Below, one piece after another: positions 53,203 to 64,000 of a DNA stretch of 64,000 bases. The DNA lies in NCBI RefSeq assembly GCF_022539315.1, contig NC_066342.1:16261346-16325345 (forward strand). Direction: 5' to 3'. Source of the stretch: Serinus canaria (Eukaryota > Chordata > Aves > Passeriformes > Fringillidae). The position numbers and the translations under genes are program-made. Under the pieces are notes generated by a model, which searched no databases, had not been told where the DNA came from, and saw only the letters and a program-made list of their open reading frames with translations. Within the stretch, counting starts at the first letter, position 1. Each line of letters opens with the position of its first letter.

Positions 53203-53535
53203 AGTGCCATAATGTAAAGTAGTTAGTGATTATATTTTATTATAAAGAATGACAGAAAATGTGTGTTAGGTTCCTGAGATGGCACTGAGAAAATACATCA
53301 GCCATATATCTTGATCTTAGTTATAAAATTCAGGTTTTCTTTTTTCTGTCACCTCTTTTTCAGAAAACTTCATTAAAAATCAGCAATCTGAGGGATTACC
53401 ATAGGGTGAACTGGCAAAGGCAAAAGTGATTTATAGCGTATCTTGTTGAGCAGTTTGGTCAAAGACCACAACATCTTGGCTCACTCACATCTGATTTCTT
53501 CTGCTTGAAATATGCTACCTAACCAAGAAGGTCTT

Positions 53536-54789
53536 TGTCATCGTTTGAGCCTGGCACAATGCCAGTGCCCCCACGAGATCACCTCCTTCCCTGGCACCCA
53601 CTGTGAGATGTGATCAGAGACAGAGCAGAGCAGGCTCCAACTTAAGGTTAAAAGGGAAAAAACATTTATTAACCTACAACTACAAAGGAAGACACACAAA
53701 ACACATAGAACACAAGATGAAAACCTTCCAAATTCTTCCTCCTCCCCCCACCAAATTTCCAGTTCCATTGCCACCCTTTAGATAACCAATTCTCAGTTCC
53801 TCGAGAAGAGAGGAGTCCCTCTTGCGCCACATTCTTTCCATGTCCAGTGCTCTCACCACTGCACATGGATCAGAGCTGCTTCTAGGGTTTTTCATTTTAA
53901 GGATACTTTGTCCAGTTCCAAAGGGAGCACAGTCCTTCTCCTTTTGGGACACCTGTCCCCCCCAAATTTCACCCCCTGGGGCCGAGGGGTCTCTTGAACA
54001 GAGATCATCTTCTTCTTCTCTCTTCTTCGAAGCGGAGGGCACCACCACCACCCTCCTCACCTGTCGTCTCTGTTCACACTCCTCCACATCACTGCACTCT
54101 TTTGGCTCTGAGCCATCGCCTCCCCCTAGAATGCAGTCTCTGTGTCACTGGAACACCAGTGGTTCTGCTGTGGCTATACAAGAAAAGTCCAGCCCAAAGC
54201 CACTCCATCATCTCCTCCCACCTAGAATTCTTCTCAACATCCTCTCAATCTCAACATCTTCTCAATCTCATCAACTTCAGGAAGACTCAGCATTTGCAAG
54301 GTTCCCATCTTCCTCAGAGGGGTTAAAAGTCCCAGGCTCCCTGCTGGTTTACTTCATCAACTCCCACGCCTGGCTGCCCTGCTGGGCACCCCCCCCTTCT
54401 CCTTCACTCCGAGCCACTATCACAGGCACCGGCTCTGTCTCTCTCTCCTCTCTCTCCGGGGGGGGGGGGGGGGGGGAAATGGAGGATGGCTGCCCGAAGC
54501 CCTTGCAATGTTCTCCTCCACCCTTGGGCCCAGGCCTGGCCTACCTCTCTCCGGCCACATGGCTCCCCTCCCCCCCCGCCCAGCTCTGGCTGGGCAGGGG
54601 GGTCTGCTCAGTCTCAAGCCGGAATTCAAAGAGGAAGTTCCCCTGGGAGATCACAGCTTTTAACCCCCTGTGTTCTCAGAGGCGTATCCATGCCCTCAGT
54701 GGACAAACCAGGTGCCAATATTAAATCTGAACACCGATTGGCTTGCCCACGCCATCACAAAAAACTTCATTTCCTCTTAAACCACGACA
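53536..54789 (-). repeat. LTR-k, long solo LTR with TSD GTCTT
   Basis: 1254 bases, plus strand TGTCATCGTTTGAGCC...AAACCACGACA; perfect 5-base repeats GTCTT at 53531-53535 and 54790-54794. AATAAATG on the minus strand (about 53665) sets the orientation. Contains a run of about 18 G at about 54458-54476. A 301-codon open frame on the plus strand (53822-54724) is antisense to the LTR, low complexity and without domains; I do not call it a gene. Confidence 0.88.
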
Positions 54790-54794
54790 GTCTT

Positions 54795-55429
54795 CATAAC
54801 TCTCATCTACAGTTGTGAGCAGAACTGCTGTCCTGTGGGTGGGATGCAAAGTAAGCAGATTGTGCTCTTCAGAATTAAGCTTTTATTGATGACTGACTCC
54901 CACCAAAAAATGCGCATGTAAAAGGAACTGGAGCAGAAAAGTGTCTAGTTTTTTCAGCTGTTCGCCTTCCCTCTGAGGAGCCTTCTTTTCCAACAGTAAA
55001 TCTATCAAGATTAATTACTTTGCTACATGGAAGACTCTTTAAGCTTTAGTGGAAGCCAGAAGGACCATACTAATCCCGTTGCAATGCTGCTTTGTTCAGG
55101 CTCTTGCTACAGAAGAGGAAGGCACTAGCGCAAGTTACTGACCAGGAGGACCAAAAAAGATGCTGTTTGTTCATCCAGCAGAGTAAACAGTGGACAAGTC
55201 AGACAAATTATACCAAGGTCTATGTAAAAGACCTCTAAAGAGGGTTTTCTTTATTTTTCTTGTACTTAAGCATTGTGGGGACTACTTCATAATTGTGTTG
55301 CATTTCTTACTGCTGTCCAAAAGTACATCTGTTCTGAGGTATTGGCCTTTAGGGAAACTTACTTTGGTACCTAGTGAATTGTGGAATCGTGTCCAGCCAG
55401 GATAATTAGTAGTCTTGCCTCAGTAGCAT
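54795..55429. other. Unassigned stretch
   Basis: About 635 bases, no retroviral motif, no frame with a recognisable domain, no repeat structure seen. Confidence 0.5.
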
Positions 55430-55825
55430 ATACAGAGGATATCAACCCGAGGCCATGGGAAACGGGATACTGAGGGGGGAACACCTAGCCAGGTCATGGC
55501 AAGAAGAGTGAGGTCATGGGAATTAGTAGTATGCTAATAGAACTATCTTATATTTGGTCAGGTTTCTGGTTCTTGTTCTCAGTTGGTTCGGCACCTGTTA
55601 CATATAATGTCATGTTCCAAGATTGCCTTCGTGATTGGACCCTTGCCCTTAAAAGACCCCTATAACTGGTTGCGGGGCCACGCCCCCCACGTCTTTGGAT
55701 CTTGCCCCCATAATCTGCAGTTTTCTATGTTTGTTATTTTGTTATTAAAGTCTTTATTTTTGGGCAAGACCATTGTTCCCGTCCCTTATTTGTCAGTTCC
55801 CCCAGCCAAGCTGAACAAGTGGTCA
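55430..55825 (+). repeat. LTR-like segment (LTR-s)
   Basis: About 395 bases with a TATA-like CCCCTATAACTGG (about 55659), followed 80 bases later by TTATTAAAGTC (about 55741) and a GT-rich stretch, i.e. U3-R-U5 order; ends near GTGGTCACA (about 55826). No second copy and no TSD found, so limits are approximate. Confidence 0.5.
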
Positions 55826-55826
55826 C

Positions 55827-57060
55827 AGCAAGCACAAGACTGTGATAGTGAATGGTTAGTGTGCTGTGCTGCTGCAAAGATATATTGTTAAAGGTTGTAG
55901 ATACAGCAGAGATTTTCAAAACCCCAGACAGTAGCCATCAAACTTGGTAGAGTCTGAAAAATAGTGGCTAGAGGAGAAATAGAGAATTTGACCAATATCT
56001 AGAAAGCTATGAAAGGTGGTATTTGCTCCCAAGTTGCAAAGATAGACCCTTTTATGGTCAACCAGGTTCTCTGAAAGAGCTAATGTTATATTATTCACAA
56101 AAACAGCTTGCCTGTCTCCTACTTTGAACAAAATCAGTTTGTATGTCTGAATGGTTTCAGTGCAGAAAAGTAAGAGGTGTTAGTAAAGGGAATTTGAGAA
56201 AGGAAGAGTTGCCAAATATGCAGGAGAAAAGGGAAGGAAAATTGTGAATCAATGAAAAATAAAATGAGCAGAAACAGTCTTTCCTGCTGTCATGTGAAAA
56301 GGGGACATTTCCCCAAACCACCAGCATTTTATTTGCCTGTCAACGCCTCAGGAAAGCCAAGACCCTTATGCCTGACCAGTCTGTCAACATCCTGTTAAGT
56401 GGATCCTTCACTGAGCAGTCCTGCTGGATCAGAGGGCAGCTGGACTGACTTGTTCAGGGTCACACGCCAACATAGAGACCCCTTCCAGGCCTCCACACCT
56501 TTATCTGAGTATGTTACCTGCTGCCAGTGACTGCCAGCGCCTTTGAAGGACTCACGCTAACATTTTATGGAATAATACTTTATTAATAAAATTGTGACAG
56601 GTCAAGGTTTAAGGATTGCCAGTGACAGTATCTGACTGCAAAAATGTATTCAAAGCAATATACAGATAAGCTCTAATCCCTAACAAAAGCTGGTTCAAGA
56701 TAATAATTTAGGGTGCATTGAGTACGGTTCTTACACAATACACAACCCTAATGGGGGAGAAGGCAGGTTCAGCCCATTTACTGATCCCAAAAGTTATGAT
56801 GGACTCTTTCCTGACTTTTCCCCATTCTTAACTTACTTTATACTATTTCTTTGTGCTTAGGTGGAGCTTGAGTGACTCGTCATACATCGTGCTCAGTTGA
56901 GGGGTGATCATATCTTGGAGCTGGGTAACTTTGGGATGGAGGTGTGCATCAGTATTGCATCTAAGGAGAGTGATTTCATCATGGCTGCTGGTTCAACAGC
57001 AGGACATCCTCTTTTATCGCTGTTGGTTGACATCTGCTGTGTGGCTTATCAGCAAAAAGT
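55827..57060. other. Unassigned stretch
   Basis: About 1.2 kb. A TTTATTAATAAAATTG element at about 56579-56594 could be a poly(A) region of an LTR on the minus strand, but I found no second copy or ends. Open frames (55916-56131 minus, 56897-57166 plus) have no recognisable domain. Confidence 0.4.
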
Positions 57061-58540
57061 ATGTAGTTCGTTGAAAATGGCTGGATGCCAGGCACACACC
57101 AAAGCTGCTCTCTCACTCACCTCCACAGCTGGACGGGGGAGAGAAAATATAACAAAGGGTTCATGAGTTTCGACAAGGACCAGGAGAGATCATTCATCAA
57201 ATGCCGTCATAGTCAAAATTGGCTCTAATTAGAGATATGACTTGAATTTATTACTAATAAAATCAGAGCAGGATAATGAAAAGTAAAATAAGCCCTTAAA
57301 AACACCTTCCCCCCACCCCTCCCTCCTTCCAACTCTACCTCTTACCTCAGCAGTGCAAGGAGACAGGGAATGGGAGTTATGGTCAGTTCATCACCCATGG
57401 CTGTCACCGACATGTTTTATGAAAAATCCTTTCCTTAGGATTTTTCCCCTCCTGAGAAGCTGAGAGGCCTCAGGAACAAACTGTAAACAATTCTTATCTG
57501 CTGCTGTGGAATGCAACAGGGGGAATCTGTGATTGGTCTCATCTGGCTGTTTCCAATTAAGGGCCAATCACAGATCACCTGCCCAGACGGTCTCGGTCAG
57601 AGACAAGCCTTTGTTATTCATTCCTTTTTCTATTCTTAGCTTAGCCTTCTGATGAAATCCTTTCCTCTATTCTTTTAGTATAGTTTTAATATATTATCTA
57701 TCATAAAATAATAAATCAAGCTTTCTGATACATGGAGTCAACTTTCTCGTCTCTTCCCTCATCCTGGGACCCTTGTGGACAATACCACACATGGCTTCTT
57801 TCACTGCTCAGGGAGAGGAGTCGTTTCCCTGCTGCACTGTGCGGTCCCTCCCACAGAAGACAGTTCTCTGTGAACTTCTCCAAAGTAAGTCCATTTCATG
57901 AGCAACAGATCTCTATGACCTGCAAGTTCATCCCACAGGCAACAGTCCTCCCCAGAGTGCTGCAGCATGGGTCACTCTTCTATGGGGTGCAGATCTTCAA
58001 AAACAGGCTGCTCCAACATTGACTTCTCTCTCTACAGGCCTCCCCCAGGGTCACAGCTTCCTTTCTATCATCCACCTGCTCCAGCATGGGTCTCCTTCAC
58101 AGGCTGCAGGTAGATCTGCATCCTCATGGATTTCCATGGGCTGCAGTGGGACAGCTGTTTCACCATGGTCTTCACCACAGGCTGCAGAGGAATCCCAGCT
58201 CCAGTGCCTGAAGCACCTCCTCCCCCTTCTTCTCCAATGACCTTGGTGTCTGCATAGTTTTTCCTCTCACGTGTTCTCACCCTGCTCTTTTCTGGCTGCA
58301 ATTACAGCAGTGCACTTTTTATATTTCTCTCTTCTTAAATACGTTGTCCTGGAGGCACTGACACCATTTCTAATTGGCCCAGCCTTGGCCAGCAACATGT
58401 CTGTTTTTGGAGCTGTCAGGGATTGGCTCTGCCAGACACGAAAGAAGCTTCTAGCAGCTTCTCACAGAAGCCACCCCTGTAACCTTCCCTGCTACCTAAA
58501 CCTGGCCATGCAAACCCAATACAAAATACTACCACGTTCC
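57061..58540 (-). repeat. LTR-k interrupted by LTR-b (limits approximate)
   Basis: Starts about TGTAGTTCGTTGAAAATGG and runs to about CTACCACG. It aligns with 18372-19810 through its length (CAGGCAC.CACCAAAG, ACCTTCCCCCCACCCCTCC, GGGTCACTC..C.ATGGGGTGCAG, GATTGGCTCTGCCAGAC). LTR-b is inserted near the first third. Confidence 0.75.
57402..57789 (+). repeat. LTR-b, solo LTR with TSD CATGGC
   Basis: 388 bases, TGTCACCGACA...ATACCACA; perfect 6-base repeats CATGGC at 57396-57401 and 57790-57795. CCAAT boxes and AATAATAAATC (about 57706) in the plus orientation. Confidence 0.94.
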
Positions 58541-58699
58541 CTCCCTTACAAGGATTTCAACAGACCCTGGCCACGATTTCTCAACTCGCCTGCACCATCC
58601 ATTTAGTCCTCCTTAGATTGTGTGTGGGAAGTCAGACATGCTGACTGCATTCCATCAAGTGAATAGCAACTGCATTTCCCCCTATAATTTCCATACTGT

Positions 58700-59049
58700 T
58701 GTGCGGAAAATCATGCTATGAAAAGCCAGTGCCCATAAAAGGAGATAGGGGACTCCTGCAACTTTATTTGAATAAAGGGAGAGAGTCCCCTGGGGCACAC
58801 ACCCATGGGGTTTTTTCTCTCTCTCTCTTGTTTTCTGAGGGCACAGCTTCCTTTTATCCTAAACTCCCAGCCGCATGTTGTCCTCTTCCTTTCCCCATTG
58901 GCTGAGGTACTATGAAGGTACAGCCTTCCCCAACTGCCTAAAACATATTGCCCCCTTAAAAAAGGTCACTTTCCCCCAGAGTTCAGAAACTCACGTTTGT
59001 GCGAACTCATCTGTCTGTTTCAGGAGTCAAACCATCTGGGTTGTGTAAC
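58700..59049 (-). repeat. LTR-a, diverged copy
   Basis: On the minus strand CCAAT (about 58897), TATA-like GGATAAAAGG (about 58853) and AATAAAG (about 58770) occur in the same order as in 3351-3855. Low end TGTGCGGAAAAT matches the family end. The high end (TGTTACACAACC, minus strand) is a guess and no TSD was found. Confidence 0.72.
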
Positions 59050-59105
59050 AAACCTGCGGCTTGAAGTTGGTAAAGACATTAAGACCCATTTCAAAGACAT
59101 TAACA

Positions 59106-59757
59106 TGTTGTCATTGAGTTAGGGATGGCGGAATGAGCAACACATAGAGTCTAGGTCTCTTCAGAAGGCATTAAGCAAGCTTTATTACAAACTCCCCATA
59201 TTTATAAGCAGGATCATTCACCCAGAACCTGAATGGTCCTTAAAACAACACCTTTCACACCATAGGTTGATTAGGAACAGCACCTTCTTGTACATCTCTT
59301 TCCATAAACATCATGTACTCACATTCCACGTGTTCACAAACAGCAGGTGCACAGACTGAGATAAGAATTGTTTTAATTCTTTCTCACAGCTTTCTCACAG
59401 CTTTCCCAGAACAATGTCTGGGAAAGCTATCTGTTTCACTCTCTGACCAACTTGTCGCATCCACGTGTCTCCCTTTTTGTTTAAAGTGGAAGGCAGCGTT
59501 TGTAATCCTCTGTGGGGCCCCTTGCAGGAAGGAGAACAAACATAGCTCCAGAGGTTCCTTTAGCAATTTGCTGGTTATCAATCAGAACCTCAATCGGATG
59601 CTGACTTGGAATGGCCAGGGAGACTCTCCAACACATACCATCGAATTCTTTACAATCAAGTCTTGTTGTCCCTTCTTATAAGAAATCCTTACTAATTCTA
59701 AGACAGTAACACACATTGTTAGCCTGCTCAAGGATGAAGCAGTCTAACTTGTCAACA
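59106..59757 (-). repeat. P7 3' LTR with polypurine tract
   Basis: On the minus strand TGTTGACAAG...ATGACAACA, 652 bases. The preceding GGAAAAGGG (59758-59768) is a polypurine tract. TATA box CTTATAAATATGG (about 59212) and AATAAAGC (about 59185) lie in U3-R order. Confidence 0.82.
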
Positions 59758-59819
59758 ACCCTTTTCCAGAAACAAAGAAAAAGATATAATGCTCATTCCC
59801 TACTCATAGAGGGATCATC

Positions 59820-60660
59820 TGATGGAGGATCAGCATCTTGATCATCATTCAAAGGTTGCCTGTTGGCCGCATTCTGTTTTTGGTGTCGCAAGTCAGGGCG
59901 AACACACCTTGTGGGTATTCACCGTAACCCAGTATTCTGTGGAAACACATGTATACTTGAGACCCAAAGTGATAAGTTTGTATGGGCCCTCCCACTTATT
60001 AGTGGTTAGGTCCCGTATCTGGACTTTCACTCGAGGCAGGTGCATCTCACCTGAAGACTGCAACAAGAAAAAGTGATTTAGAATTACAGGATTGTTTGAA
60101 TTTTGTAGCCCTCTAAGATGATTAATTGTATATAGAGCTTTTTCCAATTGGCTGTGCGGGGTTTCTCCAGGCATTCCCCTTTTTTGTTTGTCCAGAACAC
60201 GCTTTAAAGTACCATGAGCATGTTCAACAATGGCTTGACCAGTTGGAGCATGTGGAATACCAAGTTTATGTGAGACTCCCCATAAGCACAAAAACTGCCA
60301 CGTCTTCTGCGAGACATAGGCGGGGCCATGATCAGTTTTCACAGAACGTATACCCAAGACTGCAAAAGCCATCCTCCAATGGGCAATCACGTCGTGACCC
60401 TTTTCTCCAGTATGAGCAGATGCCCATATAGCAAACGAGAAAATGTCAATAGACATGTGCACATACTTAAGTTGGCCAAATTCGGCAATATGAGTGACAT
60501 CTGTTTGCCAAAGCTGCAAGGCTTTTAGGCCTCTGGGGTTCACCCACGCTGGTAAAGGTGCAGCAAGCCCATGACAGTCAGCACAAGAACTGATGATGTC
60601 AAGAGCTTCAGTTGGTGTTAAGTGAAATAGTTTCTGCAGGGTATGTGCACTTTGATGGAA
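59820..60660 (-). pseudogene. P7 integrase
   Basis: Open for 217 codons (59893-60543), the longest clean catalytic frame in the window. Asp 15 (QTDVTH), Asp 71 (KTDHGPAY) and Glu 107 (GQAIVEHAHG) form the D,D-35-E triad. Upstream, before the first methionine, the zinc domain with C-x2-C (CADC, about 60583) and several histidines can be read. The DNA-binding end (KWEGPYKLIT) is present. It ends at about 59820 in a short acidic tail. The core looks intact but there is no complete pol frame around it, so I list it as a pseudogene. Confidence 0.92.
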
Positions 60661-60811
60661 AAATCATGTGACGCCTTGGCTTGCACAATCTTGTCAGGCT
60701 GAGGTGCTACCCATGCAGGGTTAGCTAGCCTGACAGCCCTGGCTTTACCTTTGTTACAAAACCTGGTAAATTGGTGTGACTCCAAATGTGCAAGATGCAA
60801 TACGAATGAAC

Positions 60812-61402
60812 TCAGGTCTGAATTGCACACCACAAAGTTTTCAATAACTGAAACAAAACTGCGTTATTGACTTCTTTCAGAAGTGAACAATCCCAACATT
60901 TGGTTATATCTGCAACATAAGCAGAATCAGTGACCAAGTTCAGAGGCACCTGAGAAAATTTCTGGAATGCCATGGCAACAGCCTTTAATTCAACCAATTG
61001 GGCCGAGCCTGAGTCATGGCCTTCCAGCACTTGCCACCCAGATTCATCCTTCCCAGGAGCAATGGCTTTCCCTGTTTTTCCTGAGCCATCAGTGAAGATG
61101 GTGGGTCCTCGCACTGGCACATGACTATTTTTTGGCCACAAAGATAGATTGGTTGATTTTGCCAACTGCAATAATTTATGACTGGGCAGATGATGGGCAA
61201 TCTGCCCTGAAAAATGTTGCAGCGCACTTTGCAAAGGAGCACTGTTAATGAAGCTCCATTCAAAGTCTTCCTGCTCTATTGGAAGAATAATTTTTGCGGG
61301 ATCAGCTGCCATTAATTGCAAACACCATTGATGGCAATTGATTATCAAATGAGCGATCAATTCTAACAACGTGGGTGCTGTCTTTTTTTGTTGATGGGGC
61401 AA
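60812..61402 (-). pseudogene. P7 RNase H
   Basis: Open for 197 codons. IFTDGSGKTGKA (Asp 105), AQLVELKAVAMAF (Glu 138) and LVTDSAYVADI (Asp 159) are the conserved acidic residues; the connection (MAADPAKI) precedes them. The last RNase H residues and the link to integrase (60618-60833) are in other frames. Confidence 0.9.
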
Positions 61403-61755
61403 GAAGACCCATTACAGAATGTGCAAAGGATCTAACCATTTTTCACTCCATTGGCCAGTGATACCTGTAGGATGAAAATCTGAATCGGTAATGAAAACAG
61501 TGATATCAATGGAAGGATTAACTCGATAAACCTGATGAGCAGAAATAGTTTGTTGGACTTCCTCCAGTGCTCGTTGTGCCTTTAGGAGTCATTTTTCGAG
61601 GTGAATTCAGATCAGGGTTCCCCTTTAAAATGCTAAACAGTGGGACAATTGTGCCATGCCTAGCTCCAAATAAGGACGTAACCAACTGATGGTACCCCAG
61701 CAATTTTTAGGCATCATTCAGAGTCTTCATAGAATCCATGAATTGCACCTCTTTT
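61403..61755 (-). pseudogene. P7 RT thumb/connection fragment
   Basis: Frame 61518-61703 has LFSILKGNPDLNSPRKMTP, and DSMKTLNDA can be read just upstream, both typical of the class II RT thumb. RT palm and YVDD are not found beyond 61755, where an A/G-rich (minus-strand) tract begins. Confidence 0.82.
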
Positions 61756-63095
61756 TTTCTTTTTCTTTTTATTTTTTTGTTGTTGTTATATTGCCACTTT
61801 ATTAATAAAATCAATAAATGTTTTCATTATATATAGATAATGCTAATAATATTTAGTAAAGAGTGATACTTATATATAGTTTTTAAGTAATAATTAGATT
61901 TTTGGAGGTATTTATGGTGTTGTTTTATTTGTTTGTATTATTTATAATGTGTAATTTGGTTTTTGAATAAAGATAATTTTACAGATGGGTTTGTATTCGG
62001 GGTAGAATTTATTTAAATTGGGTTTTGTTTTTTTCTCTTAATAAATTTTTGATATGTATTATCAGGATTTTGGTTTTGTTTATTATATGTAGGGGTTCTA
62101 GATTGGGTAGGGTTTATTTGGTTGGTAGAGTTTTGGTTGTTAATTAATTGGGCAGTTTTTGTTAGGTATTTTTGATTTGCTGGAGTACTTGTGTAATAAC
62201 AACTGAAGAAAGCCATGAGACTAGCAGTCTGGATAAAGAAGATGTATAAGCAGTTAGAAAATAAAAGGTAGGATCCTGAAGACACGTGTCTTTTAGGTGA
62301 TCACACAAAGAGATAATAAAACATATGCAAGCCAGCTGTAAATGCTATAACAATACCTTATAAATAATTCTTATCACAAAAATCATTGAGTTCACAGTAT
62401 ATAATCAGTATATCAGCAGCAAGTATTTGAAGGGGTTAAAACAACATTTTTCAAACATTCATGTCATCTTAAGAACAGTCTTGAAAGACTTTTTTATTTA
62501 ACTTTTTTAAAGGTGGTTTTTTATTATTGTGAGTATATAGAGTTTATTTTGGTGTATTTGGGGTAGTGTGATGCATTTAATTTGTTAGGTTTTTTCATAT
62601 TTATATTTAGATTATTTTTTATTATATTAGAGGGGTTTTAGTTGTTTGGTTTGTTTGATTATAGTATATGTTTTATAGTTATGGATAATTTGTAAAATGT
62701 TGTTTATAGTTAGAATTATTTTTGGTTTTGTTTATTTATAGGTAGTATTTTTATTTTCATGATTTGAGGTATTGAGTTTATTTCGTTAGGGTTTTTTGTG
62801 TTGTTAATTTAGGTGTATTTTGATATTTTTATTTTTGTAGTTTGATTTATTTGTTGATTGTTTTGGTGTCTTTTATTAGTTTTAGTTTTGAGGATATGGG
62901 TATTTATATGGTGAATTCTTATTTTCGGTTTATTTTTATGATGTGATAGGAATTGTTAGTGAAAAGTGTGTAGTGTGTTTCTTTAGTTGGTAGCTGATTG
63001 TATGGTGGAGTTTCTTTAGTATGTTATTTGGTTTTGTTTTTCTTTGTTAGTGAGATTAAATATTTTATATTTTGGTTAGTTTGTAATTATTGTTT
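61756..63095. other. Strongly C-depleted, T/G-rich sequence
   Basis: 61885-62170 has about 8 C in 285 bases and 62521-63090 about 11 C in 570 bases, while G stays near one fifth to one quarter. Nine of the 11 C in the second block follow T, two follow G; none follows A or C. The part between (about 62175-62510) has ordinary composition. No coding frame, no mitochondrial gene and no retroviral motif could be read on either strand. See findings. Confidence 0.7.
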
Positions 63096-63119
63096 TTTCT
63101 CAGAATCTGGAACAACCAC

Positions 63120-64000
63120 CCAACTCTTCCCTGTGTTCCCCCCCCACCCCCCTCCTCATCTATGGCGTCGATAATTCCATTCTCGGGCATCCTCATCTTC
63201 TATAGCAAGTCCCAATTCCCCATTTCCAGAGCTCTCAATTTGACAGATTCCCAAAAACGTCCCGGGCGCTTTGGTCGCACTGTCGCCTGACACGGCGGCA
63301 GAGTCCACAGGTGGCTCTGGGGCGATCTCGGAGCACGTCGGTGCCGGCGCTCAACTGCCAGGCCACTCTCCAGCTGCGGGACACGCTGTGGATCTTCTTC
63401 CTTGTCACTGTCCGCGTCCCGTGGCAACGGCACACGGGACAGCCTGAAGGAGGCGGGGGACGGCGGGCCAGCTGGAAACGCCGAGGCGAAGGGGGATAGC
63501 CATGGCGGGCACTGCGGTCGGCGACGACGAAACGGCAGAAGGCACGGTGCCCGCAGTTCTGCATGCGGCAGAGGGAGGACGTGGTGCAGCCGCGTGCGCT
63601 GATCTCGCAGATGGGAACGGAGGGGTTGAAGGGACAGCGGCTCCGGCCGCGTCACCTGTCTGCGGTGGGGGCTCTCCCGCCGCCTCCTGCGATGCAGAGG
63701 AAGGAGGGGCCGAAGGGGGGAACGAAGATGTCTGCCACAACGGCTCCGCCGCATCCGCTTGAGACGCAGAGAGAAGGGAGCGGGGGGAGCGAACGGAGGA
63801 GTACGCTCGGCGATTTCCGGCTGGGGCTCTCACGGGGAGAGGGACACCCCAGGAGAACGCAATCTCGGGGCGAGGGATAGATTTTACGAGCAATGTTGGT
63901 GTCTTTCAGGCTTCCGGGCGAAGCCGAGGGAGCCCCGTCAGTCCCGCCTCCCTCCGGTATGTCAGTGTCTATAGAAGGATCGTCCTTGCCCTCTGACTCC
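63120..64000 (-). pseudogene. GC-rich block with RING-like cysteine pattern on the minus strand
   Basis: A CpG-rich block runs to the window end. On the minus strand one frame (about 63235-63645) has the order of a RING zinc finger: two early cysteines (VPICEI, ARGC), SLCRMQNCGHRAFCRF and, some 35 residues on, GCPVCRC. A residue expected to be cysteine after CGHRAFC is not one, so the finger would be defective. Another minus frame (63200-63754) ends in a protein-like stretch (RFWESVKLRALEMGN). I cannot name a gene; it may be a pseudogene, a CpG island, or chance in GC-rich DNA. Confidence 0.35.

Larger units (their letters stand above)
59106..61755 (-). mobile_element. P7, class II (betaretrovirus/ERVK-like) pol fragment with 3' LTR
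   Basis: On the minus strand: RT thumb, RNase H, integrase, then after about 70-130 bases a polypurine tract and a 3' LTR; env is deleted. The pol wording (LQLWQTDVTHI, TGQAIVE) is that of class II avian elements, different from P1-P6. It is cut upstream at about 61755 by a T-rich tract. Confidence 0.9.

Noticed and set aside
53822..54724. 301-codon open frame, the longest in the window
   Set aside because: It lies antisense within a solo LTR with a perfect TSD, is Ser/Pro/Leu-rich and has no domain; the matching region of the other LTR-k copies is not open.
59893..60543. P7 integrase as a domesticated host gene
   Set aside because: The core is open and has its triad, but it is joined to a normal pol order, polypurine tract and LTR, and neighbouring parts are frameshifted; nothing shows selection.
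61800..63095. Nuclear copy of mitochondrial DNA
   Set aside because: The skew would fit a reversed mitochondrial strand, but I could read no mitochondrial gene, and G on the minus strand (about 2-3 percent) is lower than usual for bird mtDNA.

Overview
The window looks like a gene-poor, repeat-saturated stretch of a bird genome, probably a songbird. The support is two avian-type CR1 LINE fragments (one with the CR1 octamer tail ATTCTGTG), gammaretrovirus-like endogenous retroviruses (ERVs) of the kind common in passerines, and almost no other sequence. A sex-specific W chromosome or other heterochromatic region would fit this density, but that is inference. I found no intact host protein gene, tRNA, rRNA or CRISPR array. 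Coordinates of gag/pol/env pieces are limits of recognisable protein similarity; LTR limits marked with a target-site duplication (TSD) are base-exact.

Layout. I number the proviruses P1-P7 and give LTR families letters. P1 (1-3350, minus) is a pol-gag remnant. P2 (3351-12627, plus) is the most complete gammaretrovirus-like copy: 5' LTR-a, proline-type primer binding site, gag, a UAG between gag and protease, RT, RNase H, integrase and the start of env. Its pol is split by a stack of four LTR insertions. P3 (12628-16569, minus) is an inverted relative of P2 lying tail to tail with it, with a 743-base block that is almost identical to P2. From 16570 to 23240 come LTRs, a pyrimidine microsatellite, a CR1 tail and an RT scrap. 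P4 (23457-28270, plus) has a 5' LTR, PBS, gag, and pol lacking RT. A CpG-rich block (28290-28960) and an LTR-e containing a CR1 that contains an LTR-i follow. P5 (31064-41245, plus) has pol, a two-part env with a recognisable TM subunit, a polypurine tract and a 3' LTR bloated from about 735 bases to 3960 by five later LTR insertions. P6 (41633-51442, minus) has both LTRs, a PBS, RT/RNase H, an env tail and a polypurine tract. From 51443 to 59050 there are more LTRs and stretches I cannot assign. P7 (59106-61755, minus) is the only betaretrovirus-like (class II) element. The window ends with about 1.3 kb of C-depleted sequence (61756-63095) and a GC-rich block with a RING-like pattern on the minus strand.

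How it fits together. Nearly every LTR with a readable TSD is solitary, so LTR-LTR recombination has removed most proviral bodies. The nesting gives a relative order of activity, and several insertions have an empty copy of their target elsewhere in the window. All reading frames of the proviruses are broken by stops, frameshifts, deletions or insertions; the longest conserved stretches are P7 integrase, P2 gag and the P5 env TM subunit.
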